Source: Lunularia cruciata
Lineage: Eukaryota; Streptophyta; Marchantiopsida; Lunulariales; Lunulariaceae
NCBI GenBank assembly: GCA_948567375.1
Contig: OX419760.1
Span: 45,384,001-45,448,000, forward strand
DNA: 64,000 nt
Direction of reading: 5' to 3'
Of the stretch, positions 48,301 to 59,525 are shown piece by piece (the stretch's first letter is position 1; each line of letters begins with the position of its first letter). The translations under genes and the position numbers were made by a program. Under the pieces are notes generated by a model. The model was not told where the DNA came from, ran no database searches, and saw only the letters and a list, made by a program, of their open reading frames with translations.

Positions 48301-50611
48301 CCTGGATAGATAGATACCCATCACTTTCTTCTACGAATCAACGCCTCTGCCCGGACTTCTCGCATGATGAGAAACTTGAGTGGAGCACCCTGATGTTATT
48401 CCTACACTCATATATTGTGACTGATGCATAGTGCAAGAAAGTAATCATACCTATATATACGAACTGTTAGGTTGTCGGACGTACAATCGTAACGTAGAAT
48501 CATAATCCGGCTGCTCGTCTTGATTCGTTTCAAACACTGTCGACTAAGTGACCACTAAATACGGGAGTGATGAATCAACTTCTCAAGCACTAATCAGGCT
48601 TTCGGAGTTTGACATATGTTAGAAGGAATCGAGCATCTTTCTCACCCGGCAAGTTACTGTATTTGTAGTGCCTGTTTAAGCATCGTGGAGCAGCTTAATA
48701 TGTTATGTTTGCAATCACGTGGCCGAATAGTCTACCAAAAGTGCTTGTGGATCCTCAAATAACGCACTCTTAACAGTAGAAACTTTTCAAGTTAGGTTAA
48801 ATCTAGATTTTAATTCTAGATCTGATTGTAAAATATCTGTAATTGGAAGTAAAATAAGTCAAAGAGTTTATTGGAATAAAAACCACCAAACTTAGGATTA
48901 AATCACCTTCATGCAGTAGCCCGGGGGCAATGTATATTTATCTCGGTGTCCAAGAACTAAGCGTGGCATCTTCTTAAGTTGTTTATCTTTTTTGGTTGGT
49001 TGTTCTTTTTCTTTTCCCTTTTGTATATGGCTTTGCCCTGCTTCTGATTTAGGCTTATTCTCTTTTGATGCACTTCTCCTTGCCTTGTATATTCTTGTCT
49101 TTTTCCTTTTCCTTTAAGAGCCTCCTTTTCCTTTTTCTCTATCGTTGGGTCGATGGAGGGAGAGGCTCACCATTAGTACAAGGTCAGAACCCTCTCATTT
49201 TGGCTCTATAAACCTTCTATCACTTCAGTGTCAAATCCCTCTCCCTAGTTCTTTTGACCTTCCACCACTACAGAGCCAGATCCCTCCCTCGGTACCCTTA
49301 TTAAGCCTTTACATACCACCCCACTAGAGACTTACACAATCTTGCCCAGATAGCCCATAGATGTGCATTGGTCTAACATAACATCAACTGTGAGCTAGAT
49401 GCTTAAGAATGATTGCAAAGACTGCCACTCCACTCCCTCCACTCCCTCCACTGACCCTCTTTGTACACTCGATCTCTCTTGTCAAGCTCCACTTGACTCA
49501 TACTCTTTGCTACACTCCTTAGATCCTACTCAAGCATTCTTACTAGGTTCCCTATACCTTGGATGTGCATCAGGAGCTTGGTACTACTATGACAGCTTGT
49601 GAGCTCCACACTCTCCATCCTATTGCAAGCCACTTTAGCTGATGATCAAGGGAGAGATATATCTACATGGACATTATTTGCCCTCTCTTCCCATAGTGGA
49701 TTCTACACCTACCATCACATGGAGGGGCATCAAGAGACCATGAGAATGCCTTTAGAATTCATAGCTTTTTGAGAGGAAATTGGTTAGAACTCCATGACAA
49801 GTACACCATATGGGCACATGCAATAGCTAGGAGGATTGCAAAGTCCACACAATCCCATGCCCCTCCCTTAGAGCATAGTAGCTCCATCACTCACTAATGT
49901 GCATTCAAGCAAGGGAGTATAAACATCCAGCTCAAGAATTAGCCCCCTCCTAGCAAACACCTTTCTCTTCAGATACTCTATTTGCATTACACAGATGCTC
50001 CATCCTTTGGCCGAGGAAGAGCTCCCCTCTTTCCTCCATGATTGTCAGCTAGACGAGGAGCTTTAGCTTATGGAGTCTCATCTTTGCTCATGCATAATGT
50101 CATTCTCCATGTGTCTTGGTGGGTGGGCCATCAAGACTAGTCTCTAAGCACCTACATGATTGCCTTTCTCTAGACACTTGAGATTCTGGTTTTCCTTCTC
50201 TCTTTGCTGTTTTTCAACGTATTGCTTTGGGTCTAGTACTCCATAGAGCAACCTATCTATTTGGTGTGTCTTGTCTCCTTGCTTTATAAAGGAGACATAT
50301 TTTGTTTGCACTATTGCTATTGGGGATGTATTTCTTTGTTTAGTCTCCCATTCCATTTCTTTGGTTCCAACACTCTTTTTCTTCTTTTTTGTCTCCACAT
50401 CAGTTTGTTGTTGCCACTTCAGATGGTTGTGAGTAGTTATTGTTGGCATCAAAGCATCCTTGGATCTCCACCCTGATTGGGTTGTAGTCTAGGTGTATGT
50501 CTACCATGCCTTCAATAGCATTTCTTGTTCAACTTTGTTTTGTATTCTTTGCTTTGCAAGGGATAAAATCCCCTCCTTGATTCAATTGTTTTGGACATTC
50601 CATGGCATAGA
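48301..50611. other. Intergenic sequence, no gene recognised
   Basis: Contains pyrimidine-rich tracts near 48,990-49,140 and repeated CCACTCCCT near 49,430-49,455. Open frames at 49,145-49,327 and 49,399-49,602 look like low-complexity translation. No domain recognised. Confidence 0.4.
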
Positions 50612-50698
50612 GACCTCCTTGTTGTATCCAATAAAATGGGAACAATACAAAGAAGATTAGCATGACCCTTGTGCAAGGATGACAGAATGAATTGGAGG
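50612..50698 (+). pseudogene. U6 spliceosomal snRNA pseudogene
   Basis: From about 50,624 the sequence follows plant U6: TATCCAATAAAATGGGAAC, ATACAAAGAAGATTAGCATG, ACCCTTGTGCAAGGATGACA (ending 50,684). The AGC triad context (TTAGCATG) is kept, but the ACAGAGA box reads ACAAAGA. The 5' stem region is more diverged and the 3' end fades after GATGACA. No T-run terminator follows, and no plant USE element was seen upstream. Therefore a pseudogene rather than an expressed U6 gene. Confidence 0.8.
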
Positions 50699-50755
50699 TA
50701 GAGCGAAGTAAGGAGAAGGTAGTCTGAGTGTGGAGTCGGACTTAGTACAGCAGTC

Positions 50756-51256
50756 ATGGTGGAGTTGAAGGTGATGTTGAGTACTGATGCCAAGGTCAAG
50801 TTAGAAGAGGTAAGGCTGCACAAATTGAAGTTGTTAGTGCAAGAGACAAGAAGAAAGAAGGCAAAGGATATTGACTTGAACAATCTTCTAATTTGTCTTA
50901 GAGATCGAGTAGAAAGGAAGATGTTAGAGGTGGGAGATAATGTTTGTCTTAGGTTGGATTTTGTTAGATCAGACTTAAATAGACTTTGTAATGAGATGAA
51001 GGTGGATATGAAGTCTGAAGTAGTAGAAGTAAGAGTAGAAGTGTATTTGGGTGAGTTGCATGAGGTATTAGGAGAGGGTGGGTTAGAAAATAAGAACACA
51101 GATAGGTTAGCTATCATTCCAATTTCAGTTCAGATTGAAGAGATAGTAGAAAAAGTGGATGAAGAAGTAGTGTTAGATAGATCCAAAGATGGAGAAGTAA
51201 TTGTAGGAACATCAGGTTTGGAAGCCAAAGTCAAGGTTGACATCGGATCAAAGTAG
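50756..51256 (+). CDS. Hypothetical acidic/lysine-rich 166-residue ORF
   Basis: Unbroken Met-started ORF of 166 codons in a region where most frames are shattered; family not recognised. The N-terminal ~100 residues are Lys/Arg/Leu-rich with charged, helix-like spacing (KVKLEEVRLHKLKLLVQETR; ERKMLEVGDNVCLRL). The C-terminal part is acidic (EEIVEKVDEEVVLDRSKDGE). No signal peptide or membrane segment. It starts 58 bp after the U6-like sequence. Downstream (51,330-51,440) lie a TATTTAAAGG TATA-like site and AATAAAGC, as in an LTR, so it may be the end of a small retroelement. Could be a TE-encoded or chance ORF. Confidence 0.35.
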   Translation: MVELKVMLSTDAKVKLEEVRLHKLKLLVQETRRKKAKDIDLNNLLICLRDRVERKMLEVGDNVCLRLDFVRSDLNRLCNEMKVDMKSEVVEVRVEVYLGELHEVLGEGGLENKNTDRLAIIPISVQIEEIVEKVDEEVVLDRSKDGEVIVGTSGLEAKVKVDIGSK

Positions 51257-52748
51257 TAACAATTTTGAGATATGAAGAGGCAGATATGAAGAAGTAGTGG
51301 TTTGTCATTTTGGATCTGTAGGTTGGTAAAGTTATTAGGAAATGGTATATTAGTTAGTAATTATCAAGTGCAAAGCCTATTTAAAGGAAAAAGTTGCAAT
51401 ATGTTGTTATTTAGTATGTTATTCTAAAGTTGAATAAAGCAAAGTGCTTAACTCAATGCTCTTCATTTAAGCTTAATTCCATGTATCAATCCTATGTGTG
51501 TGTTTGTGAGTGTTTGGAGAATTTTGAAGTGCAAGTCAATGAGCTTGTTGGATGTTGGATTCTGCAACTCTGATTTCATTATGTGTGTTTGATCTTGAGT
51601 GGATATCAATCGAAGCAATGCCTTGACAGATTTGTGAGGAATTGTAGTGTTGGTATTATTTTGCATTGTTGAGTGTAGTACAAGGTTGATGCAAAGCAAT
51701 TTTGATTGAGGAAGTTGTGCCTTCAGCGGAGTGGTGGAACAAAATTTTAAGGCAAAGTCAATTTGTAGCAAAGTAGCCTTATTCGGAAGAATTGAATCAT
51801 CACAATCAAGACTGTTTGGAAAGATTTGAAGAATTGTGATCATGGGTGTTGTTAATTTGTGATGAGATTTATGAATTAATGCTTGTTACTCTCTTTTAGG
51901 TGTGGTTTCTACTTGAGAGATTAAAGATGCAACGAAGAAGAACTATTTGTGACATTTTACTTTGTATTTGACCATTTCTGACTTATATTTTTGTGGGAAC
52001 AAACTATTACTTACTAGTTATCGCAAAAGTGATATTTGCCAAGTTGCCACAATTAGCTGAAAAGCATCAAGAAAACTACTTCCAGACCATATGATAGAGG
52101 TCTAATGTATATTTGGTAAGTGAGGAGGAAGTACCCTAGACTTATATGCACTCCTACTACTGATGCAAGTCTATGAAGACTCCAAACATGAGAGCATTGT
52201 AGTGTGATTGTGACTTTTTGTAAAAAGTAGGAGGTGAGCATGATTTCAAATATAGCCAAAGCTCCTCTCCTCTACAACAAACCTTGTGTTTCTTCCTTAA
52301 GAAATCCATCAAAATGGTGATGAAGGTGCCCAAATCTCCACAACCAAAGGAACTAAGTATCAAAGGTAAGCAATGGTACATAATGATCTTCCATTCCTTG
52401 AGCTATGATGGTTGTTACTACTCTTGCCTGAATGCCCACTTGTGCTAGTGTCTATGCTCTTAGGAGATTTGCAACCACTACATCATACAAGGTATGCCAA
52501 CTATGTTTAAACAAGATAATATTTGCTCTCACCCAACATGGAAGTGGTCCTAGTAAGTCCAATCACCACTTGATCTATACTTGAGACCATGTAGATTGGA
52601 GAAGCTAAGCAATTGTATCCCAAATGGCATCATGAACTTTGGTGGGTTTGCTTCCCACAACACACCATAATAGATGTTTGCCTTGAGCCCACTAGAATAT
52701 ACCATAATGGATGTCTGCCTTGAGAGTCATATTAAGAACCATATGTAC
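51257..52748. other. Possible LTR-like sequence and AT-rich flank
   Basis: At 51,330-51,500 an LTR-like order is seen: GGTATATTAGTTAGTAATTA, TATTTAAAGG, then GAATAAAGC and a GT-rich stretch. No paired copy was found in the window. The 126-codon minus-strand frame at 51,463-51,843 has no motif. Confidence 0.3.
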
Positions 52749-52847
52749 ACTAGTCTAGAAGCCCTAGTAAGGCTAGATGAAGAATAACAAACTTTTATAC
52801 TAGTCTAGAAGCCCTAGTAGGGCTAGATGAAGAATAAAAAACATAGG
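52749..52847. repeat. Two-copy tandem duplication, period 50 bp
   Basis: ACTAGTCTAGAAGCCCTAGT occurs at 52,749 and 52,799. Both copies continue GGCTAGATGAAGAATAA. Confidence 0.85.
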
Positions 52848-52893
52848 TGGAGTGTTGTGAGAACTCCTCAAACATGAAACAAAAATCCTCTAT

Positions 52894-53375
52894 TGTAAAA
52901 AACCATGGAAAAAATAGGAGAATAGAAGATTAGAGTGAAAGACCACATTGAGACTCTTGAATGAGTGAAACTTTGAATGCCTAGCATGAGCTTAGGCTTT
53001 GGTATTTATAAATAATATACAAGACTCTTGAGAAGCTTCTCAAAAAAATTCCTAAAAGCCACCTTCTTAAAGAGCAAGCTAAGTTACCCGTGGAACTTCT
53101 TGAGAAATTTCCTTCTAATAGTTGCCTACTTGGCATGCAAGCTAAGCTAGTTGGGAAACTTCCCAAGAAATTTCCTTCTAAAAGCCACCTATTTTTCATG
53201 CAAGCTAAGCTTCCTCCTAGAAGTTGCCACTTGGCATACATGTTACTAGATACTTGGAAGGTACCAAGAAGCTTCCTAGATGCTTTTGGAATATTCTTAT
53301 AATTCTTGTTTAATTTGGCCTATTAACTACTTCATTAGTCTTGACTAGCTTGTCTGTAAACTCCATATTGTTACA
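52894..53375 (-). repeat. Copy D 3' LTR
   Basis: The minus strand runs from TGTAACAATATGGAG (53,375) to TTTTTTACA (52,894). It carries TATAAATA-like sites and AAGCTTCTT sub-repeats. On the internal side a polypurine tract (CAATGGGGGAA on minus) abuts it, so it is the 3' LTR of minus-strand copy D. Confidence 0.8.
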
Positions 53376-55222
53376 TATTCCCCCATTGATAGTTGGTGAA
53401 GTCCTGACCACCATAGAAGCTTCAAACTCATAGATGGACGTTTATGCATTGTAGAGATGAGAAGAGGCTTCCAAGTGGCATCATGAAGGGGATACCTCTT
53501 CCAAAGGACTTTGTACTTAGCATGTTATTAAACCTCTTTTTCCTCCCATCCCTATCAATGATCATGAGGAGTATAAAGTTGATTATATCATTGCACATCA
53601 CCACCAACAAAATTGGAAAATAAGATGGATTAGTAACAAAGGGTTTCAACTTGGAAACATGAAAGACAAGTTGGATTTGCATATGACAAGGCAAAGCAAG
53701 ACAATAAGATAGGAGAAATGATTTAGGTGACATCAAATAGACCTATCCAATTAGGATCAAGTTTACAAAATTGGGTACCAAGTGGAAGGGGTAGGTTATT
53801 AGAAGAAAGCATGACCTTATCACCGAGTTGAGAGGTAAGATCATGATTATGTTAATTCATGTATTTCTTTTGACAATTTTGAGCAACAAGGAGATGAGAT
53901 TTGGGCTTGTTGTAGAGAGTGGAATATTGTGTTCAAGAAGGTGGAAGGATGAGAAACATGAGATAGAGGAGGAGCAAGAAATGAATATGGAACAAGTGGA
54001 TCTTGGCCAAAATTAAGGAAGAAGACATAGAATCTGATGCTTGCTTTCTTGGAATTATTATAGGCAAACTCAACAACCATAAGGCATTTATCCCAACTAG
54101 TATGGTGAATTTTGAAAAAGGCACAAAGTATATCCTCCATAGTACAATTTGCACATTTTGTTTGCCCATTGATTTGAGGATGAGAGGCCATGGAAAAAGC
54201 AAGCTTGGTGCTGAGTAGCTTGAAGAATGCTAACCAAAATTTATCAATGAATCAAGGATCACGGTCAAAAATGAGTACACAAGGAATTTTAAGATACTTG
54301 AAGACATTATCAAAGTAGATTTGGGCCAATGTTGGATTATCCACTATATCAAAGGTTAGGGCCAAATGGATTTGCTTACTAAGCTTATCAACAAACAACA
54401 CAATTGTTATATGACCTTGCTTTGTCGTTGGCAAGGATATGATGAAATCTAAGCTCACATGTTCACATCAAGCAGATAGGATACGAAGTGGTTGAAGGAT
54501 GCCATTTGGCTCCTAGTTATTGGCCTTGTTGCATTGGTAGCTCTCACAAGATTGGACAAACTCTCAAACCTCTCATGCCATGTTGAGCCATCACCATTGA
54601 CATTGTAGGGTACCCAAGGTCTTGTCCACACACATGTGACCAAAGATTAGTAAGTCATGGGCTTCTTGAAAGCACACAAGTAGTAGATCACCTTTGGCTA
54701 GAATATAAATCCAATTTTGATAGAATAGAAAACTTTCCTTCAAAAAGAACGTGTTTTGTTCCTTATCATGTGCTACAAGATGACCTTGTACCATTTGAAA
54801 GAAGAGGTCTTGTTGTAAAGCAGTCCTAAACTTGATTTGGACTTTTAAGTCAATTGATATTATTGTTATTTCCACAATGATGAGAGATTTAAGAAGAGTC
54901 TTCAAATCAAGTCACCGTGATAAGGTATTGTGGATGACATGGAACCTACTAGGTTTATACTCAAGTTTGATATCAAAAAACTATAGTTGTTCCTCCCATT
55001 GATGATGTTGACTCTTCATGTGTTCCAAATATAATGTTTGAAACAAGAGTTTGTGATTGGTTTGCATGATACTTGTTTCCCAAGAGATAATGCATCCATA
55101 CCTTGGTGACATGTTTTCTTGCTAGTTGTTCTTGATCTCAAGCAGGGTAATTATTTTATATGGTGTTTAGTTGATGGACATAAAAGCAATGGGATATAAC
55201 TCATCTAGATATTCATGTTGTA
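53376..55222 (-). mobile_element. Copy D internal region: RNase H remnant, integrase, chromodomain
   Basis: Minus-strand order from right to left: RNase H-linker remnant (55,222-54,905), integrase zinc-binding lead (GHMCVDKTLGTLQCQW, 54,905-54,591), integrase core with LDFIISLP and FDRDP (54,458-54,252) and the ASHPQINGQTK...NNSKKAS segment with the third acidic position (54,191-53,847), and the chromodomain region (53,600-53,390). Frames are broken. The right edge at ~55,222 cuts through the RNase H region, exactly where copy E's LTR begins. Confidence 0.75.
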
Positions 55223-55227
55223 ACATA

Positions 55228-55610
55228 TGTAAAAGACCAAGACCAAGACCAAGAAGAGAAATAAGAGAATGGAAGACCGGAGTGGAAGATCAAATTGGGA
55301 CACTTGAATGAGAGAAACTATGAATGCCTAGCATGAGCTTGGGCTTTGGTATTTATAAGGATTATACAAGGCTCTAGAAAAGCTTCTCTAGAAGCTTCCT
55401 TCTAAAAGTCATTACTTGGCGTGCAAGCTAAGCTAGTTGAAAGCTTCCCAAGAAGGTTCTTCCTAGAAGTCACCACTTGGCATGCACATTACCCAATACT
55501 TGGAAAGTACCAACTAGCTTCTTAGATACTCTAGAATATTCTAGACTAATTTGGCCTATTTGCTATTTGTTAGCCTTTACTAATTTGTTGATAAACTCCA
55601 TATTGTTACA
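55228..55610 (-). repeat. Copy E 3' LTR
   Basis: The minus strand runs TGTAACAATATGGAG (55,610) to GGTCTTTTACA (55,228), 383 bp. It contains the conserved GAATATTCTAGA-type heat-shock motif (GAA at 55,534, TTC at 55,539) and AAGCTTCT sub-repeats. Confidence 0.85.
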
Positions 55611-56870
55611 TATTTCTCCATTGCTAGTTGGTGACATCCTTGTCACCTTTAAAGCTTCAAACTCTTGGATGGCAATTTGTGTATTTTGGAGATGAGAAAG
55701 AGACTCCCAAGTGGCATCATGAAAGGAATACTCTTTCCAAAGGACTTTGTATTTTGTATGTTGTTGACGGCCTTGTTGAATGTGTGAACATGCAAGGATA
55801 CAATCAACTTTATACTCCTCATGATCATTGATAGGAACAAGAGGAAGAGGTTGGACACAAGAGGAAAAGAAAAGATGGATTAGAAACAAAGGGTTTCAAC
55901 TTGGAAATGTGAAAGAAACAGTGGATTCACATTTGAGAAGGCAAGGCAAGGCAAGTCGATAAGCAATATGATAACTGATTTGGGTGATACCAAATAGACC
56001 TATCCAATTAGGAGCAATTTTACAAACTTGGGTATGAAGTGGGAGGGATAGATTACTAGAAGAAAGCATGACATTATCACCAAGTTGAACAGTGAGATCA
56101 CAATGGTGTTGGTCTGCATATTATTTTTGACGATTTTGAGCAACAAGGAGATGAAATTTAGCTTGTTGTAGGGATTGAGATATAGTGGTCAAAAAGGTGG
56201 AAGTATGAGGGACATGAGATGGAAGTAGAGCAAGAAGGGAATTTGGAACAAGTGAGTCTTGGCCAAAATTAAGGAAGGAGGGAGAGAATATGGTGCTTGC
56301 CTACTTAAAATTATTGTAGGGAAACTCAATAGCTACAAGACACTCGTCCCAATTGGTATGGTGGATGTTGACAAAAGCACAAACCATATCTTCTAAGGTG
56401 CAATTTTCACATTCAATTTTTCCATCAGTTTGAGGATGATAGGTTGTGGACAAAGCAAGCTTAGTGCCAAGTATCTAGAAGGGTGATTTCTAAAATTTTC
56501 CAATGAAATGAGAGTCATGGTCAAAGATGAGTACATGATGCATCCCATGATTCTTGAAGACATTGTTGAAGTAGATTTTGGCCAATGTTGGAGCATCCAC
56601 TATATCAAATGTTGGTGCCAAATGGATTTTATTGCTAAGCTTATCCACAAACACCATGATTGTTGTGATACCTTACTTTATCTTGGGCAAGGATGTGATG
56701 AGATCTAAGCTCGCATGTTTCCATCAAGCAGATGGGATGAGAAGTGGTTGAAGGAGTCCACTTGGTTTCTAATTGCTAGCCTTGTTGTATTGGCAATTCT
56801 CACAAGATCAGATAAACTCTTGGACATCTTGTGCACTATTGAGCAACCACCATTGGCATTGTAGGGTACC
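55611..56870 (-). mobile_element. Copy E, left part: chromodomain and integrase
   Basis: The chromodomain is well preserved on minus 55,889-55,563 (HTKYKVLWKEYSFHDATWES), preceded by integrase core remnants to 56,865. The sequence stops at GTACC (56,866-56,870), where copy C is inserted, and resumes at 63,170. The joined flanks (TTGTAGG-GTACC-CAAGGTCTT) match the uninterrupted site in copy D at about 54,603-54,620. Confidence 0.85.
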
Positions 56871-57237
56871 TATAACAATATGGAGTTTAGCAACAAAGTT
56901 AATAGGGCTAACAAAGTAGCAAATAAGACAAATTAGGCTAGAATATTCTAGAAGTATCTAGGAAGCTTCTTGGGAAGCTTTCCGGCTAGCTTAGCTTGCA
57001 CCTCAAGTAAGTAACTTCTAGAAGGTTCCAATTAGCTTAGCTTGCATGCCAAGTGACTTCTAGAAGAAAGCTTCTTGAGAAGCTTCCCAATTAACTTGGC
57101 TTGCACTTTAAGAAAGCGGCTCAAGGAAGCTTCTTGAGAAGCTTCTCAAGAGCCTTGTATGATCCCTATAAATACAAGAGCCAAAGATCATGCTAGGCAT
57201 TTGGAGTTTTTCCTCATTCAAGTATCCCAATGTGAGT
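56871..57237 (+). repeat. Copy C 5' LTR, first part
   Basis: Contains two perfect three-unit heat-shock-element motifs, GAATATTCTAGAA (56,941-56,953) and TTCTAGAAGGTTC (57,016-57,028), repeated GAAGCTTCTTGAGAAGCTTC blocks near 57,070 and 57,128, and a TATA box TATAAATA at 57,167-57,174. It breaks at CCAATGTGAGT, where the LTR-like module begins. Confidence 0.85.
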
Positions 57238-57925
57238 TGTAACACTCATTTGTGCATGTGTGTGATATTGTGATATTTAGCTTAGTATTACAAGTACTTA
57301 AGAGATATTATTTATATAGAGATAGAGGATGGTTCTATATTAGTCATAGTTAGCTAAATTTAGTCATAGCTAAGATAGAGGGGACCTTACTTTAGAGGAA
57401 GTAGAAAAGATGAGCACCATTATTTTGGATTTTAGTGTGTTGACTTGGTATTATTCCTAGGTGTTTGGCTTTGAGGAAAGAGTTGAGAACTCTTGGGCAA
57501 GCCTTTTTATTTTGGATTCTTCTTTAGTCCAAGGATAGCCCATGTGAAGGAATCCTTGACTTAGTGGTTGGGTCAAGATAAGACCACATGCTTAGGGGAA
57601 TATGCCCATGTGAATGGATATTTCTTTCTACTTTTTGACTTTACTTGACTACTAGTCTAGTAACTTGAGTTACTATGGTAATTAGTAACTTTGGCACGTA
57701 ACTATTTCACAAGTATATAAACAAGGGGTGAGGAGGTACTCATCATTCTTTCATTTACAACTATCTCTCTCTCATTGAGTTCTCTAGTGAGCAATGTCTT
57801 GAGTCTTGGAGTGTTAGCCTTGGAGGAGTATGATGGAGTTTGGGTTCCTTGTCTTCTTAGTCCATGGTGTGCTACCATAATAGCCATCAGAGGTTCATCC
57901 TGAGTGAGAGACAGGCTGGCTCATA
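57238..57925 (+). mobile_element. 688-bp LTR-like module inserted in copy C 5' LTR
   Basis: Begins TGTAACACTCATTTG and ends GGCTCATA. It is closely similar along its length to 27,658-28,346, including TATATAAACAAGGGG and the CT run. The LTR resumes right after it (compare the uninterrupted 3' LTR at about 63,125). Flanking pentamers TGAGT and GAGCT are not identical, so the target duplication is uncertain. Confidence 0.75.
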
Positions 57926-57970
57926 GAGCTTCTATTCTCTTATTTCTCTCCTCAATCATGGTCTTTTACA
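57926..57970 (+). repeat. Copy C 5' LTR, distal end
   Basis: CTTCTATTCTCTTATTTC...GGTCTTTTACA completes the LTR after the module. It ends in CA one base before the primer site. Confidence 0.85.
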
Positions 57971-57971
57971 T

Positions 57972-57983
57972 TGGTATCAGAGC
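57972..57983 (+). promoter_or_regulatory. Primer-binding site, initiator Met-tRNA
   Basis: TGGTATCAGAGC, the standard plant LTR-retrotransposon PBS complementary to the 3' end of tRNA-iMet, one base after the 5' LTR. Confidence 0.95.
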
Positions 57984-58189
57984 AAGAATGGGATGGATGG
58001 AATTTATGGACGACCAAATCTACTTCCGCCAAACCATTGGGTTTTCATGTCTAGATATTACCCAAACATCATTTCACTTAATTCATCACCTTGCATTTTG
58101 GACATGATTTTTTGCATATGATCACCTTGTCTGAGGAACCCTTGATACTTCTAGTTGTAACTTATGGAGACCGGTGGACGTGTTGCATC

Positions 58190-59150
58190 TATGTGTTAAT
58201 CAATTAGATAAATTGAGAGTAGTGGGATAGAGTAGTAGCTATGGCAGCAATACCGGACATTATCCTTACAATGCAGTAACAAATTGAGCACCTTACTTGA
58301 TTGTTGGATGAACAAGAGCAACAATGACAAGAATATATAAAGAGAGCACCAGTTTGAGATGGAGAAGATCACATCCGATTTCCAAAACCCAAGGTGTTTG
58401 AAGCAAAAAATCTTTTGAGAACAATGGAGAATTTTATGTTTGATTACAAACATTACTTTGAAGCCAAAAACCTTCAAGATGAATGGAAATAGATTCTCTT
58501 GGCTTCTAGCAAATTGGATGGTATGGCAAAACTTTGTTGGCGATTCCGAGTGGAGCAAGCTAAACGACACATTGTTGCACCAATTTTGACATGTGCAAAA
58601 TTCAAGGATGCAATACTTGGTTGATTTCAAACTATAAATGCTACTCAAGCTGCACAAGATAAACTAGCGGAATTGAAGTAGATTGGCTCTATAAGGAGCT
58701 ACATCACACAAGTTCAGAACATCATCATGCAAATTCTAGATATACAAGAAGGTGAAGTTTTGGATCAATTTGTGCGGGGATTGAAGGCACAAACCAAATT
58801 GGAGGTGACCATGCAGGAACCACAAAACATAGAAGAAGCCATGCAATTGGCTGAGTGCTTTGATTCCTTGGTTGCAACAACTTGGTCTTGACCTCAACCA
58901 ACACAAAGCCTACTATACATTACGCACGGGTGGAGGAACCGGTACCAATGGAGATTGATGCTATCCAATGAAGACCGCTTGGTACAACAGATAGAGAAAG
59001 ATTGTGACAAAATGGAGGTTGTTTTTATTGTTACCAAGTTGGACATTGCATTGTTGAATGTCCACTTAGGAATGTGCAACCTCAACAAGTTGCCCAGATG
59101 GAGTTTGTGGAACAAAATGATTAGTGAAATGAGGAATCCCAGTAGGTGAT
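58190..59150 (+). pseudogene. Copy C gag (capsid, zinc-knuckle nucleocapsid)
   Basis: Broken gag frame. Recognisable parts are the capsid-like stretch around 58,430-58,680, the EEAMQLAECFD-type segment near 58,825-58,865, and a degraded CCHC knuckle near 59,005-59,065 where the first two Cys and the His are mutated (the copy A counterpart keeps YCIVECP). Structural role in the particle is known for the family. Confidence 0.65.
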
Positions 59151-59171
59151 TTTGAGCCACATACTAGGAGC

Positions 59172-59525
59172 TTGATTAGTTCCAATGGGATTGAAGGCTC
59201 GACCTATGCAAGTTTGCTTCACTTGCAAGGTACGATATCTAATTGGGGTTGTTGGAATTGGGTTGATTCTAGAAGTTTAGAGAATTGCATGTCTATGCAA
59301 GTAACAAAGGAATTGGGTATCCCTATCAAGCCAATGATTAGAAGTAGATTGATGATGGCAGATGGCAGAAAGGGTTCTGCATTCCACACCTCACATCCTG
59401 TTACTTTTAAGATGGGGAAGGAGTATTTGGAGTGTATAAGGTTTGTAGTGGCACCTCTACACTATGATGTCATTTTAGGACTACCTTGGCTTGAATGTCA
59501 TAAGGTTCAATTTGATTGGACCTGA
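59172..59525 (+). pseudogene. Copy C retropepsin-like aspartic protease
   Basis: An open stretch of 117 codons. The active-site region reads VDSRSLENCMSMQVTKELGI, where the family has D(S/T)G: the catalytic Asp is kept but Gly is replaced by Arg. Downstream flap and hydrophobic-hydrophobic-Gly motif (VILGLPWL) are present. It would cleave the polyprotein if intact; the DSR change predicts loss of activity. Confidence 0.7.

Noticed and set aside
50612-50698. A working U6 snRNA gene
   Set aside because: The ACAGAGA box is mutated, the 5' stem and 3' end are diverged, no T-run terminator follows, and no upstream plant USE element was seen.
50512-51117. A 201-codon minus-strand ORF
   Set aside because: It is largely the antisense of the 166-codon plus ORF and extends through the U6-like sequence; low-complexity Ser/Leu/Thr translation.
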